A stretch of 64,000 nt of DNA from Adineta steineri. Lineage: Eukaryota > Rotifera > Eurotatoria > Adinetida > Adinetidae. A program made the position numbers and the translations under genes. Shown in pieces: positions 1-11,352 of this stretch. The number at the start of each line of letters is the position of its first letter. The first letter of the stretch is position 1. The stretch lies in the NCBI GenBank assembly GCA_905250115.1, contig CAJNOI010000138.1, positions 1 through 64,000 on the forward strand, given 5' to 3'. A model generated the notes under the pieces. It did not search any database, had not been told where the DNA came from, and saw nothing but the letters and a program-made list of their open reading frames with translations.

Positions 1-469
1 GTTACGAAAATCTTTATAAGAAAAACTAAAATTTCAACATGATATATTTGAGTCGTAATTTAACTCCAAGCTGACTTTTTGGGCGGGTATGGATGTGGTC
101 AGTTTTTATCAGGTAGGGTTCGATAGATTTGCGCGAGAGTGGTTGGGGGTTCAAGATTAATGCGTTTCTTACACACACACACACCGACATTTACATGACC
201 CAAAAGCACACTGAAACCAAAATCTACGCTCAGCCCTACACTAATCCTCATGCACGCACTTATCCAAGCCAATACACGCTGTATCGAACTCTTTCAGGAT
301 TTCAAGTTACTCATGCAGCTAGTTTGCTTTGGGACCCTGTAATTTTTGGCCCATCCGCAACTCTTGCATACTTAAAAACAGCTCGTCCAGCTTTTACATA
401 TATAGAACCAATGTACAATAATATTCCTAATTCGCAAAGGAACTCCTGCATGCAAAACTATAGAACATG
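1..469. other. Non-genic left edge
   Basis: I see no supported gene. There is a short AC dinucleotide run near 170-184 and a G-rich stretch near 80-102 that resembles the degenerate telomere-like hexamers seen elsewhere in the window. An open frame covers much of it but has no family resemblance, no splice context and low-complexity composition. Confidence 0.5.
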
Positions 470-1230
470 GCAGCTTTTCGGATGTTCTACTAGGCTCTAT
501 AGGACGTAGTAGCTTCTCGGAGATTTTGCGAAACTCTGTACGGAGTGGCAGCTTCTCAAACGATCTGCCCGGCTCTGCAAGAACGTGGCAGCTTCTCGGA
601 GGTTCTGTTTGCCTCTACAGGACGTGGCAGCTTCTGGGAGGCTCTATAGGACGCGGGAGCTTCTCGAAGGTTCTGTTTGCCTCTACAGGACGTAGCAGCT
701 TCTCGGAGGCTCTGATCGGCTCTACAGGACGTGGTAGCTTTTTGGAGGTTTTGCGACACTCTGTACGGAGTGGCAGCTTCTCGGAGGGTCTCCCAGACTC
801 TACAGGACGTGGCAGCTTCTCGGAGGTTCTGTTTGCCTCTACAGGACGTGGTAGCTTCTCAAAGGTTTTGCGACACTCTGTACGGAGTGGCAGCTTCTCA
901 AACGATCTGCCTGGCTCTGCAAGAACGTGGCAGCTTCTCGGAGGTTCTATTTGCCTGTACAGGACGTGGCAGCTTCTCCGAGGTTCTGTTTGCCTCTACA
1001 AGACGTGGTAGCTTCTCGGAGGTTTTGCGACACTCTGTACGGAGTGGCAGCTTCTCGGAGGGTCTCCCAGACTTTACAGGACGTGGTAGCTTCTGGGAGG
1101 TTTTGCAAGACCTTATAGGCTGTTACAGCTTCTTTGAGAATCTGTGAGGCTCTGTAGGGTGTGGTAGTTTCGGGCAGATTCTGCGACGCTTTGCAGAACG
1201 CGGCAGCTTTTGGGAGGTCCTGCAGATATT
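470..1230 (+). repeat. 39-bp minisatellite, about 19 copies
   Basis: Tandem repeat with a unit of about 39 bp that begins GCAGCTTCTCGGAGG and usually ends in CTCTACAGGACGTG. Several variants recur: one with TTTGCGACACTCTGTACGGAG, one with CAAACGATCTGC, one with GGGTCTCCCAGAC and one with GGTTCTGTTTGCC. They recur in partly ordered blocks, so the array has higher-order structure. One copy near 627-656 is about 9 bp short, and copies decay after about 1090. The array is much richer in GC than its surroundings. Because 39 is a multiple of three and the unit lacks stops, several frames on both strands stay open and give 13-residue repeats; I do not take these as genes. Confidence 0.93.
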
Positions 1231-1759
1231 AAACCTTGTGACGTTTCCTGCTCTAATCATATAAAAGCTCTCTCAGATTCAAGTGTAAAAGGGATCAACA
1301 GAGGAGTTGAGGAAGAAGGGTGCCTACTTTTTAGAAACCAAATCAGTACTACAGATTGAAGCTAAAATTAACACACACACTATTTTAAATATTATAAAAT
1401 GAGTTTCGTCAACATTGAGCTACGGACTCAGGATATACAGGCAATGGAAGTGTCCAAGTATCTTTGAAACAAAGAAGTGTTTAACTTATTTGCTGCGTTT
1501 TCTTCATTTGCGTTAACTTGAAATTATTACGAAGTATTTTAGAATCAAAATGATTAGGGGTGGACAGTAATATGTATAAAATCTACACCCACACTCTTAA
1601 TAATACAGAATACATATGATTAATGCACGACATCTATGAAGATTCAATGCAAATACAGAGAATACACAACCCAAACAAGATGTACAATATTCAGAAGAAA
1701 AATGCTTGATGATTTTGAAAAATTCTTAAAAGCTATACAGTAAAGTATGTGTAGATTTC
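1231..1759. other. Non-genic, AT-rich
   Basis: No gene or RNA seen. A short CTACACCCACACTC tract near 1584-1597 matches the C-rich strand of the telomere-like hexamer. Confidence 0.5.
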
Positions 1760-2291
1760 TTAAAAAATATTTTGACTTCGTTTTACTGACACAATCAGAG
1801 TATGAAATTGTTTCACGCTTGAGATAGATATACTGTACTTAATAATCCTACACAATTTCATCGATACCCCTGACCATCTTTCTTTGTCAAATGTGCCGTC
1901 AACAATACTTTTAGAATGATTTCTTTCTAAATCTACTATTTTCATACTTACCAGGTGGAGATCGTGATCCAGCAATAACAATCATAGTGGTAATGTCGGC
2001 ATCAGGCAACATATATGCAATTTCATTTGACATATCAGTAAATAATTCACAATTAGAAGTTGATTGTTGAAAACTGGCTGCTCTACAATAAATTTGAGCT
2101 AAACAAGCCATTTGGCACTTCATAATAGTCGACGTAATCATATTAGCAAACGGTAAACAACTTGGAGTAGTATATGGAAATTTCTGACCACGAATAAAAG
2201 ACATTCGAACTGGTCGCATATCTTCTCCAACTGATTGTGTAATAATCATAAATACAAGCCATAAACAAATTCTTTTTGAAGGCATTACCAA
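1760..2291 (-). CDS. Small secreted PAN/apple-like protein, 3' exon uncertain
   Basis: The first exon (2291 down to 1952) opens with a hydrophobic signal peptide (about residues 8-21, ICLWLVFMIITQS) and then a cysteine-patterned segment: C45, C59, C63, C69 and C81, with the run CQMACLAQIYC and the closing NCELF. This spacing recalls PAN/apple modules, which mediate protein or sugar binding in secreted proteins. The exon ends at a good donor (CCACCTG|GTAAGTATG). The second exon is tentative: an acceptor at 1870-1871 (GGTCAG) keeps the frame from 1869 and adds about 36 residues (GVSMKLCRIIKYS...) to a stop at 1760. The start could be either of two methionines two codons apart (2291 or 2285). 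Function in the animal is unknown; secretion is inferred from the signal peptide only. Confidence 0.5.
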
Positions 2292-5289
2292 CTAAATTGT
2301 AAGTTGATGAAATAAATTTGACTGAGAATAAGAAAAAAAAGCATCTGCTGAGTGATAAACACTATTTTTTTTTCTTTTTCTCTCACTCTTTTTCCGTTGC
2401 CAATGTAGCGTATGCTTCTCTTTTTTCTTATTATATTTCATCAACCTAATGTAGAAACTAGCCATGACTTTCATTTAATTTTGTAAAAACGCATATTCAT
2501 TTTGAAAGACGCTTTTTCCTTATTGGTATGTTACTTAGAGACAAACATATTCGCAAATAGAATATTTTTTATTATATAGAAGATGAATAAAGATGAAAAG
2601 CATATTGAACGATCGACTCATAAAAATTAGACTCGAAAAAAGAATAATCAAGATTTAGTCACAAATGAAATTTTTCTTATAAAAGCAAAAATAATTTAGT
2701 TCATTTTGTTCATATATTAATTAGATATGCATGCAAACTTATCTCACAGCTTATACAATATATATCAATCAATTCTCACGCAATTCATATCGAAACAAGG
2801 AAAATTGAATAATCCACAAAATTCAAACTCATTGTGGTTCAATATTTCAATTGACTCTAACACGAAGTATTCTGTTCTTCATTTTTTTTTTGATCAATGA
2901 AAGAATTTTATAGGATGTGCTTCAATACATAATCGCATTTTTCGTTTACCAATGGGAAAATAATCCACACAGTTAAGATGCTTGTCTATGTATGATAGTA
3001 TTCACGGAAGACAAAACATCTTGTTTATTAGATAAATAAAAACAAACAGTTTTTTTTCAGTGTTCTAAAATGAGTTTAATGATTGTTTATCATAACAACA
3101 TATTCTAAACTGTTTTTTTTCTCGAGGAAAAATAATTATCCACTAAAAACTTGCTTTTCTTTTCTTTACTCTCGTTTCTATGCTGCTGTAATATATAATG
3201 TATGAAGTAGAAGAAGAAGTTAGTTGGACAATCTTTTTGATTATTTTTTTAAAAGAAACGATAGAAAAAGAAAACGTCTGGAAAGATCTACGTCTGATGT
3301 AATTACAATAAGCAAAAAGTATACCTCTGTTGAGAGAAACAATGATGGTAGCATATGCAAACTGCCTGTGGATGGAAAACGGCATCTTCATAATTACATT
3401 AGAAAAATGACTAAACAAAGTTGATGACGTCTTTACTTTCTTTCAATATTTGAATGTATCATACATAACTACAAAATAAATGATTTTTTTCCAGTGTGTA
3501 AAGATTTGTTTAACTTGTTTTAGGTTTTAATAACAATAGATTGTCAATTGACGAGTATGCTACATGTTAAAATAATGAATCTAATAATAGCTGATAATAT
3601 AACATTGATTTATGGATTATTTGTGATGTAATACTATTTCTAGTGATTTTTGCAAATATTTATTTCTCTATTTATCTCGAAACAATGTCGGCTTAAGAGT
3701 ATTGCTCATATATTGTAATTGGGATATAAATTTTTTTAAAGTAATCATCTGTAATAGCCATCATGTTCCATTTAAAATACGAACGAATACTTAAGAATGT
3801 TTGACTCGAAGCAAGAAAATTTTCTAATTCGTCATAACTAATTTATAATTCACTTTCATATACTTTTAATCTAGACTATATTCGGAATGATGTGTAATGA
3901 GATAACAGTTTAAATCGACTAAACAGGACTTTCAGATCAATTATAATTAATTTATAATCAGTCCCGAGCAAAGTTATTAATCCAATTATTATGAAATAAA
4001 ATCAAAATTGTAAGTGAGTAAAATTACAAATTTCCAATCAGCTATAAATAATTGAAAATTTATGATTTCAATCAACTATAAATCCTATTTTGGCTGCATG
4101 CCCGAGTCGAAAAGTACGTTAAGGAAACGATCGGTTTAGACGATCCCATGAAAGCAGTATGGGGGCTATATATTTTTCAAATTACTCAAATGGCCACCTC
4201 GCAACCTGTGTAATAATTGGTCTTATAATTTAGATTAATGTCTAGAGGATTTTGCAATTTTAATCAATTTCAACAGAGAAAACATTTTATTGGGTAGTAT
4301 AAAAGTCTAATAAATCTCATATAATCAACGTTCAGTTTCATTCGACTTAAATTATTTATCGAGTGGTATCTTAAACTAACCATAAAATCAGGTCCATATT
4401 CTTCTGAAAATGAATAATACTTGACTCATATACCATATACTAGAGTTTAACAAAAAGCCAATCAGATACAGTCCTAAATTAAGACAAAAATTTCACCGAT
4501 CAGTCTATGTCTTTTGTATAACAAATTTCTGAATCTGAACAATATAAGTTCTCGAAGTATCATATGACACAACTCTTCCTTTCTACTAACACCGAAATAT
4601 TTCTAAAATATTCGTTTTTGTCTGTTAATGAATAAATATTTTTGACAACTCTCATAATCATAACACACAATAATTATACACAAAATAAGAAAAAAGACAT
4701 CGTCTAATTAAAAGCTTTCGAATATGACTACCTACATATATTTTATTCCTGTGAAATAATTAATCAATTATATTCTATTCCTATAAGATAAATCATCAAT
4801 TACTCACATTTATTTTTCCTATCTATAACAATTATAAGCAATTAGCGTTACATACATGAAAAAAAACAAATATTTATTATCACATCTGTTTAATTGCTTG
4901 CTTGTTATTTTTAATGAGATAAAGAAAACAATCACAAAATGAAATAGGACATTCTACGCATCAATAAATCGTATATATATATATATAAACATTAGGGCGT
5001 ATTCTCTCTACATATTCGTTAAATTATTTGCTTTCATTTAAATTCAAAATTTGTATAATCGATTATTCTGCTTCGAATCTTATCGTGTTTGAATATTATT
5101 TCACGGTAATTACTTCTATAGTTTTTGTATTTAGTTTATACCATTCAAACGATATTCTTCGTATTGAGAATTGTTGCTCTCTTAAGAAGTACTATAATTA
5201 TATATATAGTTATTGAGATTTTTCTAAATCATTCGATTTATTTAATGACAGTATCCATATATTTTAACTATACTAAAAACGAAGCAAGG
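2292..5289. other. Non-genic AT-rich stretch
   Basis: No gene supported over 3 kb. Open frames at 3143-3424 on both strands are low complexity and look like chance. A short, GC-richer island at about 4095-4185 reads as a coding-like fragment on the plus strand (…EKYVKETIGLDDPMKAVW…) between stops, perhaps the trace of a lost gene. An AT dinucleotide run lies near 4972-4988. Confidence 0.5.
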
Positions 5290-5665
5290 TTTATAGATTT
5301 CCTACTTCATCATCAGCCTCTTCTATAAAGTCGTCGACAGAGCCTGTACAAGAAACTAAAAACATATCATATAGTTTCACAGCTGTGTCTTATACCGGGT
5401 CTGTTTTGATCGTAGGATATTTTACATCATTCTCAGCTAAACCAATGCTTCGTCTACTTGGATATTCAGTCGAAGTCTCTTCGCGGTGCGACTAAGTACC
5501 CAAATGAACTCCTGTCCCCGTTCAAGCTGATCTTCATTCTGATTACGTCTTCTGTCAGCTTTTCTATCCCTTACGACTGGATCCTCAACGAAACTTGTTC
5601 TCCGGTTCCATTTAGTATCAAGACCGATTATGTATTAACACAGATTCTGTACCCTTTGTGATTTC
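5290..5665 (-). pseudogene. Decayed coding fossil, origin unknown
   Basis: A GC-richer island in AT-rich DNA that, read on the minus strand, gives protein-like text of charged composition (for example RDRKADRRRNQNEDQL and later VDDFIEEADDE), with a few breaks. It could be a host gene remnant or a piece of an old mobile element. I cannot assign a family, so it is listed as a broken fossil only. Confidence 0.35.
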
Positions 5666-5870
5666 GTGGGTTGATTGTAGGTGAGTCCGTGGTTAGATGA
5701 TGACAATAGGGAGAGACACACAGTGACACTCGTTAAATCTCTAAACTAATAATATACACTGATTGTATTTTAGAGGAATTTTTTGTTTTAAACAGATCGT
5801 TTTGCCATAACATAAGCTTTCCCATTATATGTTTAGAAATGGGTGTGGATGTCTATTATTCTTCTCATTC
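5666..5870. other. Non-genic
   Basis: Nothing recognisable except TGGGTGTGGATGT near 5840-5852, a telomere-like G-strand tract facing the C-strand array that follows. Confidence 0.4.
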
Positions 5871-5943
5871 ATTCCTCACACCCACACTCACACCTACACC
5901 CACACTCACACCTACACCCACACTCACACCTACACCCACACCT
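5871..5943 (+). repeat. Telomere-like hexamer array, C-rich strand
   Basis: About 3.5 copies of an 18-bp unit CCCACACTCACACCTACA. Its complement is TGTAGGTGTGAGTGTGGG, that is, three hexamers of the form TGTRRG, one of them exactly TGTGGG. The regular 18-bp period shows that a three-hexamer block was copied as a unit. From memory, TGTGGG is the telomere repeat of the bdelloid Adineta vaga; this tract is interstitial here. Confidence 0.75.
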
Positions 5944-6319
5944 TATTGTACGTTCATTTTCGTTTAATGTTTATGTCTGACGAAGTATCTTATCAAGATA
6001 CGAAACGTCACTAGTTTATCTTATTTTGTTAATATTTAATAAAAAGAAGAGAATCAATTATGTCAAAAAAAAATGTTATCGATTACAATGCATGTTTTAT
6101 TAGTAATTTTGTTATGATGCATTCATGTCTTTGCCTAACATAATATTCTTTCACTACTTATGTGAATCATTGATAAAAGTAAATGAAAACAACTAATGAA
6201 TTTTCTTTGACTTATGCGAAATATATATTTCAATTAAGTCATTATTTTTGTATTCTGTTTTTTGAATAAACATCGAAGAAAGCGACACATGTTGATTCCT
6301 CTTACAAATATGTTTATAG

Positions 6320-6560
6320 TTCAGAGTGGATGTGGGTGAGAATGAGCTGGGTGGGTGGAATACGATCGAAGTGAGTGAAATAGGGTGGGTGTGCGTGAAA
6401 ATGAGCTGCGTGTGGGTTCGTGGAATAGGGTGAATGAGAGCGGGTGTGCATGAAAATGAGCTGGGTGGGTGGGATAGACTGGAGGTAGATGGAATCGGAT
6501 GGGTGTGGGTAGAACAGGGTGGGTGGGTGAAAGTGAGCTGGTTGGGTGAAATTGTATGAG
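6320..6560 (+). repeat. G-rich minisatellite, about 4 diverged copies
   Basis: Repeated core GTGAAAATGAGCTG followed by GGTGGGTGG or a variant, with the GAGCTG word at 6344, 6403, 6458 and 6535 (spacings of 59, 55 and 77). All purine-rich Gs are on the plus strand and TGGGTG words are frequent, as in the telomere-like tracts. Open frames on the minus strand here are a consequence of the composition. Confidence 0.8.
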
Positions 6561-7049
6561 AGTTCGTGGAAAATTCTTCGTACATTGGCGCATGCAAGAA
6601 AAGACTTTTGTCTTCCACAGTCAAGGATTAAGTGAATCAAGACGACGAACGTTACTTTTTGCATTTTTTTTGTGAGTTTTTTCACTGATTATTTTTGTTG
6701 TTGTCGCTTTTGTTAGAGAAATTTCTTTCATCTTTCTTCATTCAACATTATGATTGCGACGCTCTTTTCGACGTTTTTTATGCATAGCAACATCATGATA
6801 GTTTATACATCTTGAAGAATTCCGTTAGATTAAAATATAAAAAAAAACATTTAATCTTCGTCTTAATCAATTTTCAATTCACACACTTAAAACTGATGCA
6901 TAGTGTCAAATAAATACAATAAACACAGTTGCTTCTTTTTAAATTAATAAAATAATTAAGAGAACAATCTATATATATCTAGCATATTGCTTTTCGAGAG
7001 ACTTATCACCATAAAAGAAACAAGCAGACTTTTGAGTCAATAATTTACA
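6561..7049. other. Non-genic AT-rich stretch
   Basis: Nothing recognisable: no open frame with family resemblance, no repeat, no RNA gene seen. Confidence 0.4.
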
Positions 7050-7645
7050 GAATCTACTGTCCGTTTCAAACAAAAAAGGCGGGTGGATATTTTTCGAATA
7101 TTTTGTGATAGGAACAAGATAGAGAGCTGCGGTTCTCACCGTTAGAGAGAGCAGATGAAGATGCATCAAAACCTATGTGGAAAGACTTCTCTCACTACTT
7201 CCCAAGGACTGTTATAGGAAACTCTTTGACAAACAGTATGTCTCACATTAACACCACATTAGTTCGTTCATTTTCGGGAGTGTTCTAGAATCGCCAGATT
7301 AAGAACTACAAAACTGTATGAAGGTTTTACTCATGACTACTACTAATTCAATCGTTCACTGATAAAAAAAACACTTTGGTAACCCATTTTCCGTGCAAAA
7401 AATAGAAGTTTCTGTGATATTTTCATCAAAAATCGTATTTTTTCACGTGTGAAAAAAAGGTAGTTTTTTCAAAACATCTGACTAGTAGTCTTTGGAAAGC
7501 GGTTAGAGAAATCTTTCCATTTAGATTTTAATGCATCTTCATCTGCTCTCTCTAACAATGAAAACCGCAGCTCTCTATCTTGTTTCTATCACAAAATATT
7601 CGAAAAATATCCACCCGCCTCTTTTTTTGAAATGGGCAGTAGTTC
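7050..7645. repeat. Imperfect inverted repeat, about 165-bp arms
   Basis: The left arm (about 7050-7212) and right arm (about 7480-7645) are reverse complements at roughly 85% by eye. The best matching part contains AAATATTCGAAAAATATCC and the word AGAGAGCAGATGAAGATGCAT. The spacer is about 270 bp. No transposase is present and no clear target duplication was seen. It could be a non-autonomous foldback element or an old inverted duplication. Confidence 0.8.
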
Positions 7646-7882
7646 CAAAAATTGGAGAAGATACCTCAGCTTCTGCCGAATCTTAGAAGTTTTTTTCTAA
7701 AACTTTCAAGGTGTTATAGTGAAATCGAAAAAATCTGAGTTTAACTTCTTTTTTTGTCTCTATTCCTCTGTTTGAAGGCTCAATAAAGTATTTTCTTTTG
7801 ATATAATCTTGCAAATAGTTTATGTTTTGTACCTCTCTACATTGATATGGGTGTCAGAAAATTATATACAATTACAACCACA
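7646..7882. other. Non-genic spacer
   Basis: AT-rich sequence between the inverted repeat and the 212-bp tandem array; nothing recognisable. Confidence 0.3.
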
Positions 7883-8535
7883 CTATTCTGTCTCTTCACA
7901 ACATCAGAACAATACAACAACAATAGATTTTTAAATTATTTTGTAAATTGTTTACCATTAAAATGTCACGTCTTTTTTCTCATTGTGGAAAGAGATTTTA
8001 TAAAATAAACAAATGTATAATATTCTCTATTCTTTGATTTTTTTTGCATCAGTGTTAAGAAATAATGGATTAAACCTTCTTCTATGCACATACTACCGTC
8101 TGTATCTCCATAACATCAGAATAATACAACAACAATAGATTTTTAAATTATTTTGTAAATTATTTACCATTGAAATGTCACGTCTTTTTTCTCATTGTGG
8201 AAAGAGATTTTATAAAATAAACAAATGTATTATATTCTCTATTCTTTGATTTTTCTTGCATCAGTGTTAAGAAATAATGGATTAAATTTTCTTCTACGCA
8301 CATACTGCCGTCTGTGTCTCCATAGCATCAAAACAATAGAAAAATAATAGATTCAAAATTATTGTGCACGTTGGTTACCATTAGAATGTCATGTCTCTTT
8401 ATTAAGTGGAAAGCCAGATATTAGGAGTTGATGAAAGAAAGAATAATACAACATTCTCTATTGTTTAATCTTTTTCTCACTATTGTTGAGAAGTCATGAC
8501 ATCGCATTTTTTCTTTATTTTTTGTACCTCGAGCT
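7883..8535 (+). repeat. 212-bp tandem repeat, three copies
   Basis: The phrase CAGAACAATACAACAACAATAG near 7905 recurs 212 bp later (near 8117) with only a few differences across the whole unit, and a third, more diverged copy starts another 212 bp on (near 8325). The first two copies are about 95% alike. Each unit carries ATGTCACGTCTTTTTTCTCA or a variant and a TTAAGAAATAATGGATTAAA end. It is non-coding and sits just upstream of the membrane protein gene. Confidence 0.9.
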
Positions 8536-8720
8536 TAAATATTTCATAATCCGGCATTGTAATACATTCTCGAAACTTCTCATAACAAATATACACATAT
8601 AAAAGAAGAAAGAAAATTCATTCACTACTAATTTTATAAACACAAGCATTCAATTTCAGTTTGTTGTGCGATCGTATATTTCATTATATAAAGAAGAAAC
8701 AACAGTCGAACAGTAACAAA

Positions 8721-11352
8721 ATGGAGTGGGGTGTACGCCTTGCCTTAGTATTGTTGGCTTCATTGTGTATTTTACTCGATGGAAGCCATTTTCGTGGTGG
8801 TATTATTTCATGGTAAATATACTCAAATAATGCTTGTTTTTCTAATCAATCTTGCATATTTTACTTTTTACGCTCTTCTTTTTCTTAGGCGTCCGTTAAA
8901 TAGTACAGTAACGGGTAATTTTACAACAATTCTATTACATCAAAGATATTTTTGGTATAGATTATGGGGCAGTTTTTCTGCACCTTACTGTAGGGAACTA
9001 GATGTCGCTAACGGAAAAAATATCACCGTACCAGGTGCTAATTTGATCTGTTTAGCAAATTGCGCAACTTCTCCTGGCTTTTCAGCAATTTCAGCCATTA
9101 TGATCACTTCAGATTGTGATAATTCAACGATCATTCAATCATGGGGTGGTGAACTTTACACTCCTTTGACACTACCTTTGACAACAGACATTACAATTGG
9201 CTTTAACTCAAGTGCATGGTTGAATCAACTCTTTAAAGGTAATGGTAGTGGTTGGTCAATTGTCAATCGACTGAATCTAGCTGTGAGACCTGATGGTTAT
9301 ATCAATTCCAGTCCTGTTACAACTACATTACCATGTATACTTTACCAAAGAAATGTATCAATAACTCATGTTGTGCAAATGTCAGATAACGATTATGGTG
9401 ATTATTTGCTATGCCGTTGGTCCAATTCGAATCAAACATATAATTACGACAAAGTTAATGAATGTGGAGGTGTCTGTAGTGCAATGCCCAATGGCACCAA
9501 ACTCTTCGGATCCAATTGTACGTTGCAATTCATTCTACCAAGGGTTAATATCTATTATGCTGTTGCATTGCAAATCGAAGATTATTATACCAGTAGCTCT
9601 TTGGTGCCAATGAGTTCAGTTCCAATACAATTCTTATTCTATGCATACGATTCTCCTGCTAGTGCATGTGGAACTGCTCCTTCAATTATTGGTGTTCGTC
9701 CAAATAGAGGTATGAATGTATATTCTATTCTAAATTAAACTCAAACATTTAATAATGCTATATTTTGTCTATTTCATTCTCGTTAGCTTGCATTGGAGTT
9801 CCAGTTGGTAAGTGCTATTGATGCCTTTTCTTTTCTAATATCTAAAATCTATGTTTAAGGCGTTCAACTCAATGAAACTATAGAAGTACAAACATACTGT
9901 CCTGGCCAAACAATTGTTGATTTTGTCACTAGTTCACCTATTGGAATGACACATAGTACTATTAGCAATCCAAGTACTGGTAAGTAGTGAATAGTAGCTT
10001 GTTAGAATATGCAAACTTTTGAATTTCAAATATAAAATCATAGGTTTATGGATAATGACATTGACATGGACACCCATAGTAAATCAATTAGGTCCTCAAG
10101 GTTTTTGTGCTGGTGCAGTTGATAATAGTATTCTACAATCAACTCCATGGTGTATTACATATCTAGTTGGCTATGACTCACCGAATTTAATTCTTCCTGT
10201 ATTGGTACAAGGATCAGCAAGTCCAATAGGTACTGTCTTTTCAAACCAGTCGTTGTTTTCCATACAAGGTACGCATTTTCTCGACATATAGTTTTCGTTT
10301 ATTCTTAAATTAATCCGATATTCTCTATTTCCTATTTTAATTACACAGCAACAACTACAGTTGGTCGTCCTTCTCGTAATACAACAAATGTCTGTTTTCA
10401 CTATGACTCTACAAATGCAACAGTTTTCTGTTATGATGCTGGATATTCTCCAAATGTTATTTATACTGGATATACTATTGTAATTGTTACAAATTATACA
10501 TGGACACCTGGTCAATCCTATTATGTAACAATGGATAATGGATTTGCTAGTGGAAGTGTCTTTTGTCGTAAGTCTTTTTGTCTATTTTTTCCGTTAAAGT
10601 AAAAGATTAAATATTTTCTCGTAATCGTTGTAATTGTAAAGATGCTGAATCGTTAGCCATTACTGATAAAACATTTTGGCGATTCGATATCTGGAATCCA
10701 GCACATTCGAGTACAACCACAACAACTACTACTCCACCAACAACGCACACAGTTACAAGCCTAGGAACAACTACTACTTCAATCAATACTGCAGTAAGTT
10801 TATTTAAATTGTCATTTTTTATTCTCAATATTACACTTTTTCATAGTGTACAACAAGTGGAATAGTAGTAACTAGTACCAATGCTTCTACGACAACAACA
10901 ACTGCCAGTACCACACCTCCAACTACAGCTGGTAAGAGATGGCATTTTCTATAAAACATTTCTTTTTGATAGAGTACTTTATAATTGATTAATTTGTATT
11001 CTAGGTCCAACAACAGCAGGCCCAACTACCACAGGTACAACAACTGAATCAACTATTCCTGTTTTCTATCCGGTGGATTTTGTAAGTTTCTACTGAAATA
11101 TGATTGATATTTTTGACATACATACATATATGTATATATTAGGAAAATGCATGTAAACAACCAGTTGCAATTATGTCAGCTGTTATGATGGTTGCTTTTA
11201 TGCCTATACAGGCTCTGGCAATGTATGCTGCTTTCACAAAATTCTCGAATATACACAAACCATCAAACATTGCTGCAAAAAAAAGACATCAACAACGAAT
11301 GAGAAATATTCTTGGACCTAAAACCACATTTACACGTGTCTCCAATTTTTGA
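8721..11352 (+). CDS. Type I membrane glycoprotein with SHFRGG motif and mucin-like stalk
   Basis: Ten exons: 8721-8812, 8889-9709, 9787-9807, 9860-9979, 10044-10268, 10349-10567, 10642-10793, 10847-10931, 11005-11081 and 11143-11352; all junctions keep frame and give 673 residues. A signal peptide (about residues 6-20) is followed directly by GSHFRGGIISWRP, a motif I recall from uncharacterised extracellular proteins of rotifers and other invertebrates. The ectodomain has more than ten N-x-S/T sites and spaced cysteines. A threonine-rich stalk (exons 7-9) then leads to one membrane helix (PVAIMSAVMMVAFMPIQAL) and a short basic tail. A cell-surface binding or adhesion role is inference. The third exon is only 21 nt. 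A TATATAAA at 8685-8692 lies very close to the start codon, and AATAAA follows near 11523. The family is unnamed as far as I know. Confidence 0.88.

Noticed and set aside
129-1147. Open frames of 126, 161 and 138 codons on the plus strand, with others on the minus strand
   Set aside because: They follow from a stop-free 39-bp repeat and low-complexity flanks; no start context, splice sites or family match.
3143-3424. Overlapping open frames on both strands
   Set aside because: Composition is like the surrounding AT-rich DNA and neither translation resembles a protein family.
6193-6685. Minus-strand frames rich in His, Thr and Pro
   Set aside because: Translation of the G-rich minisatellite in three frames, all equally open.
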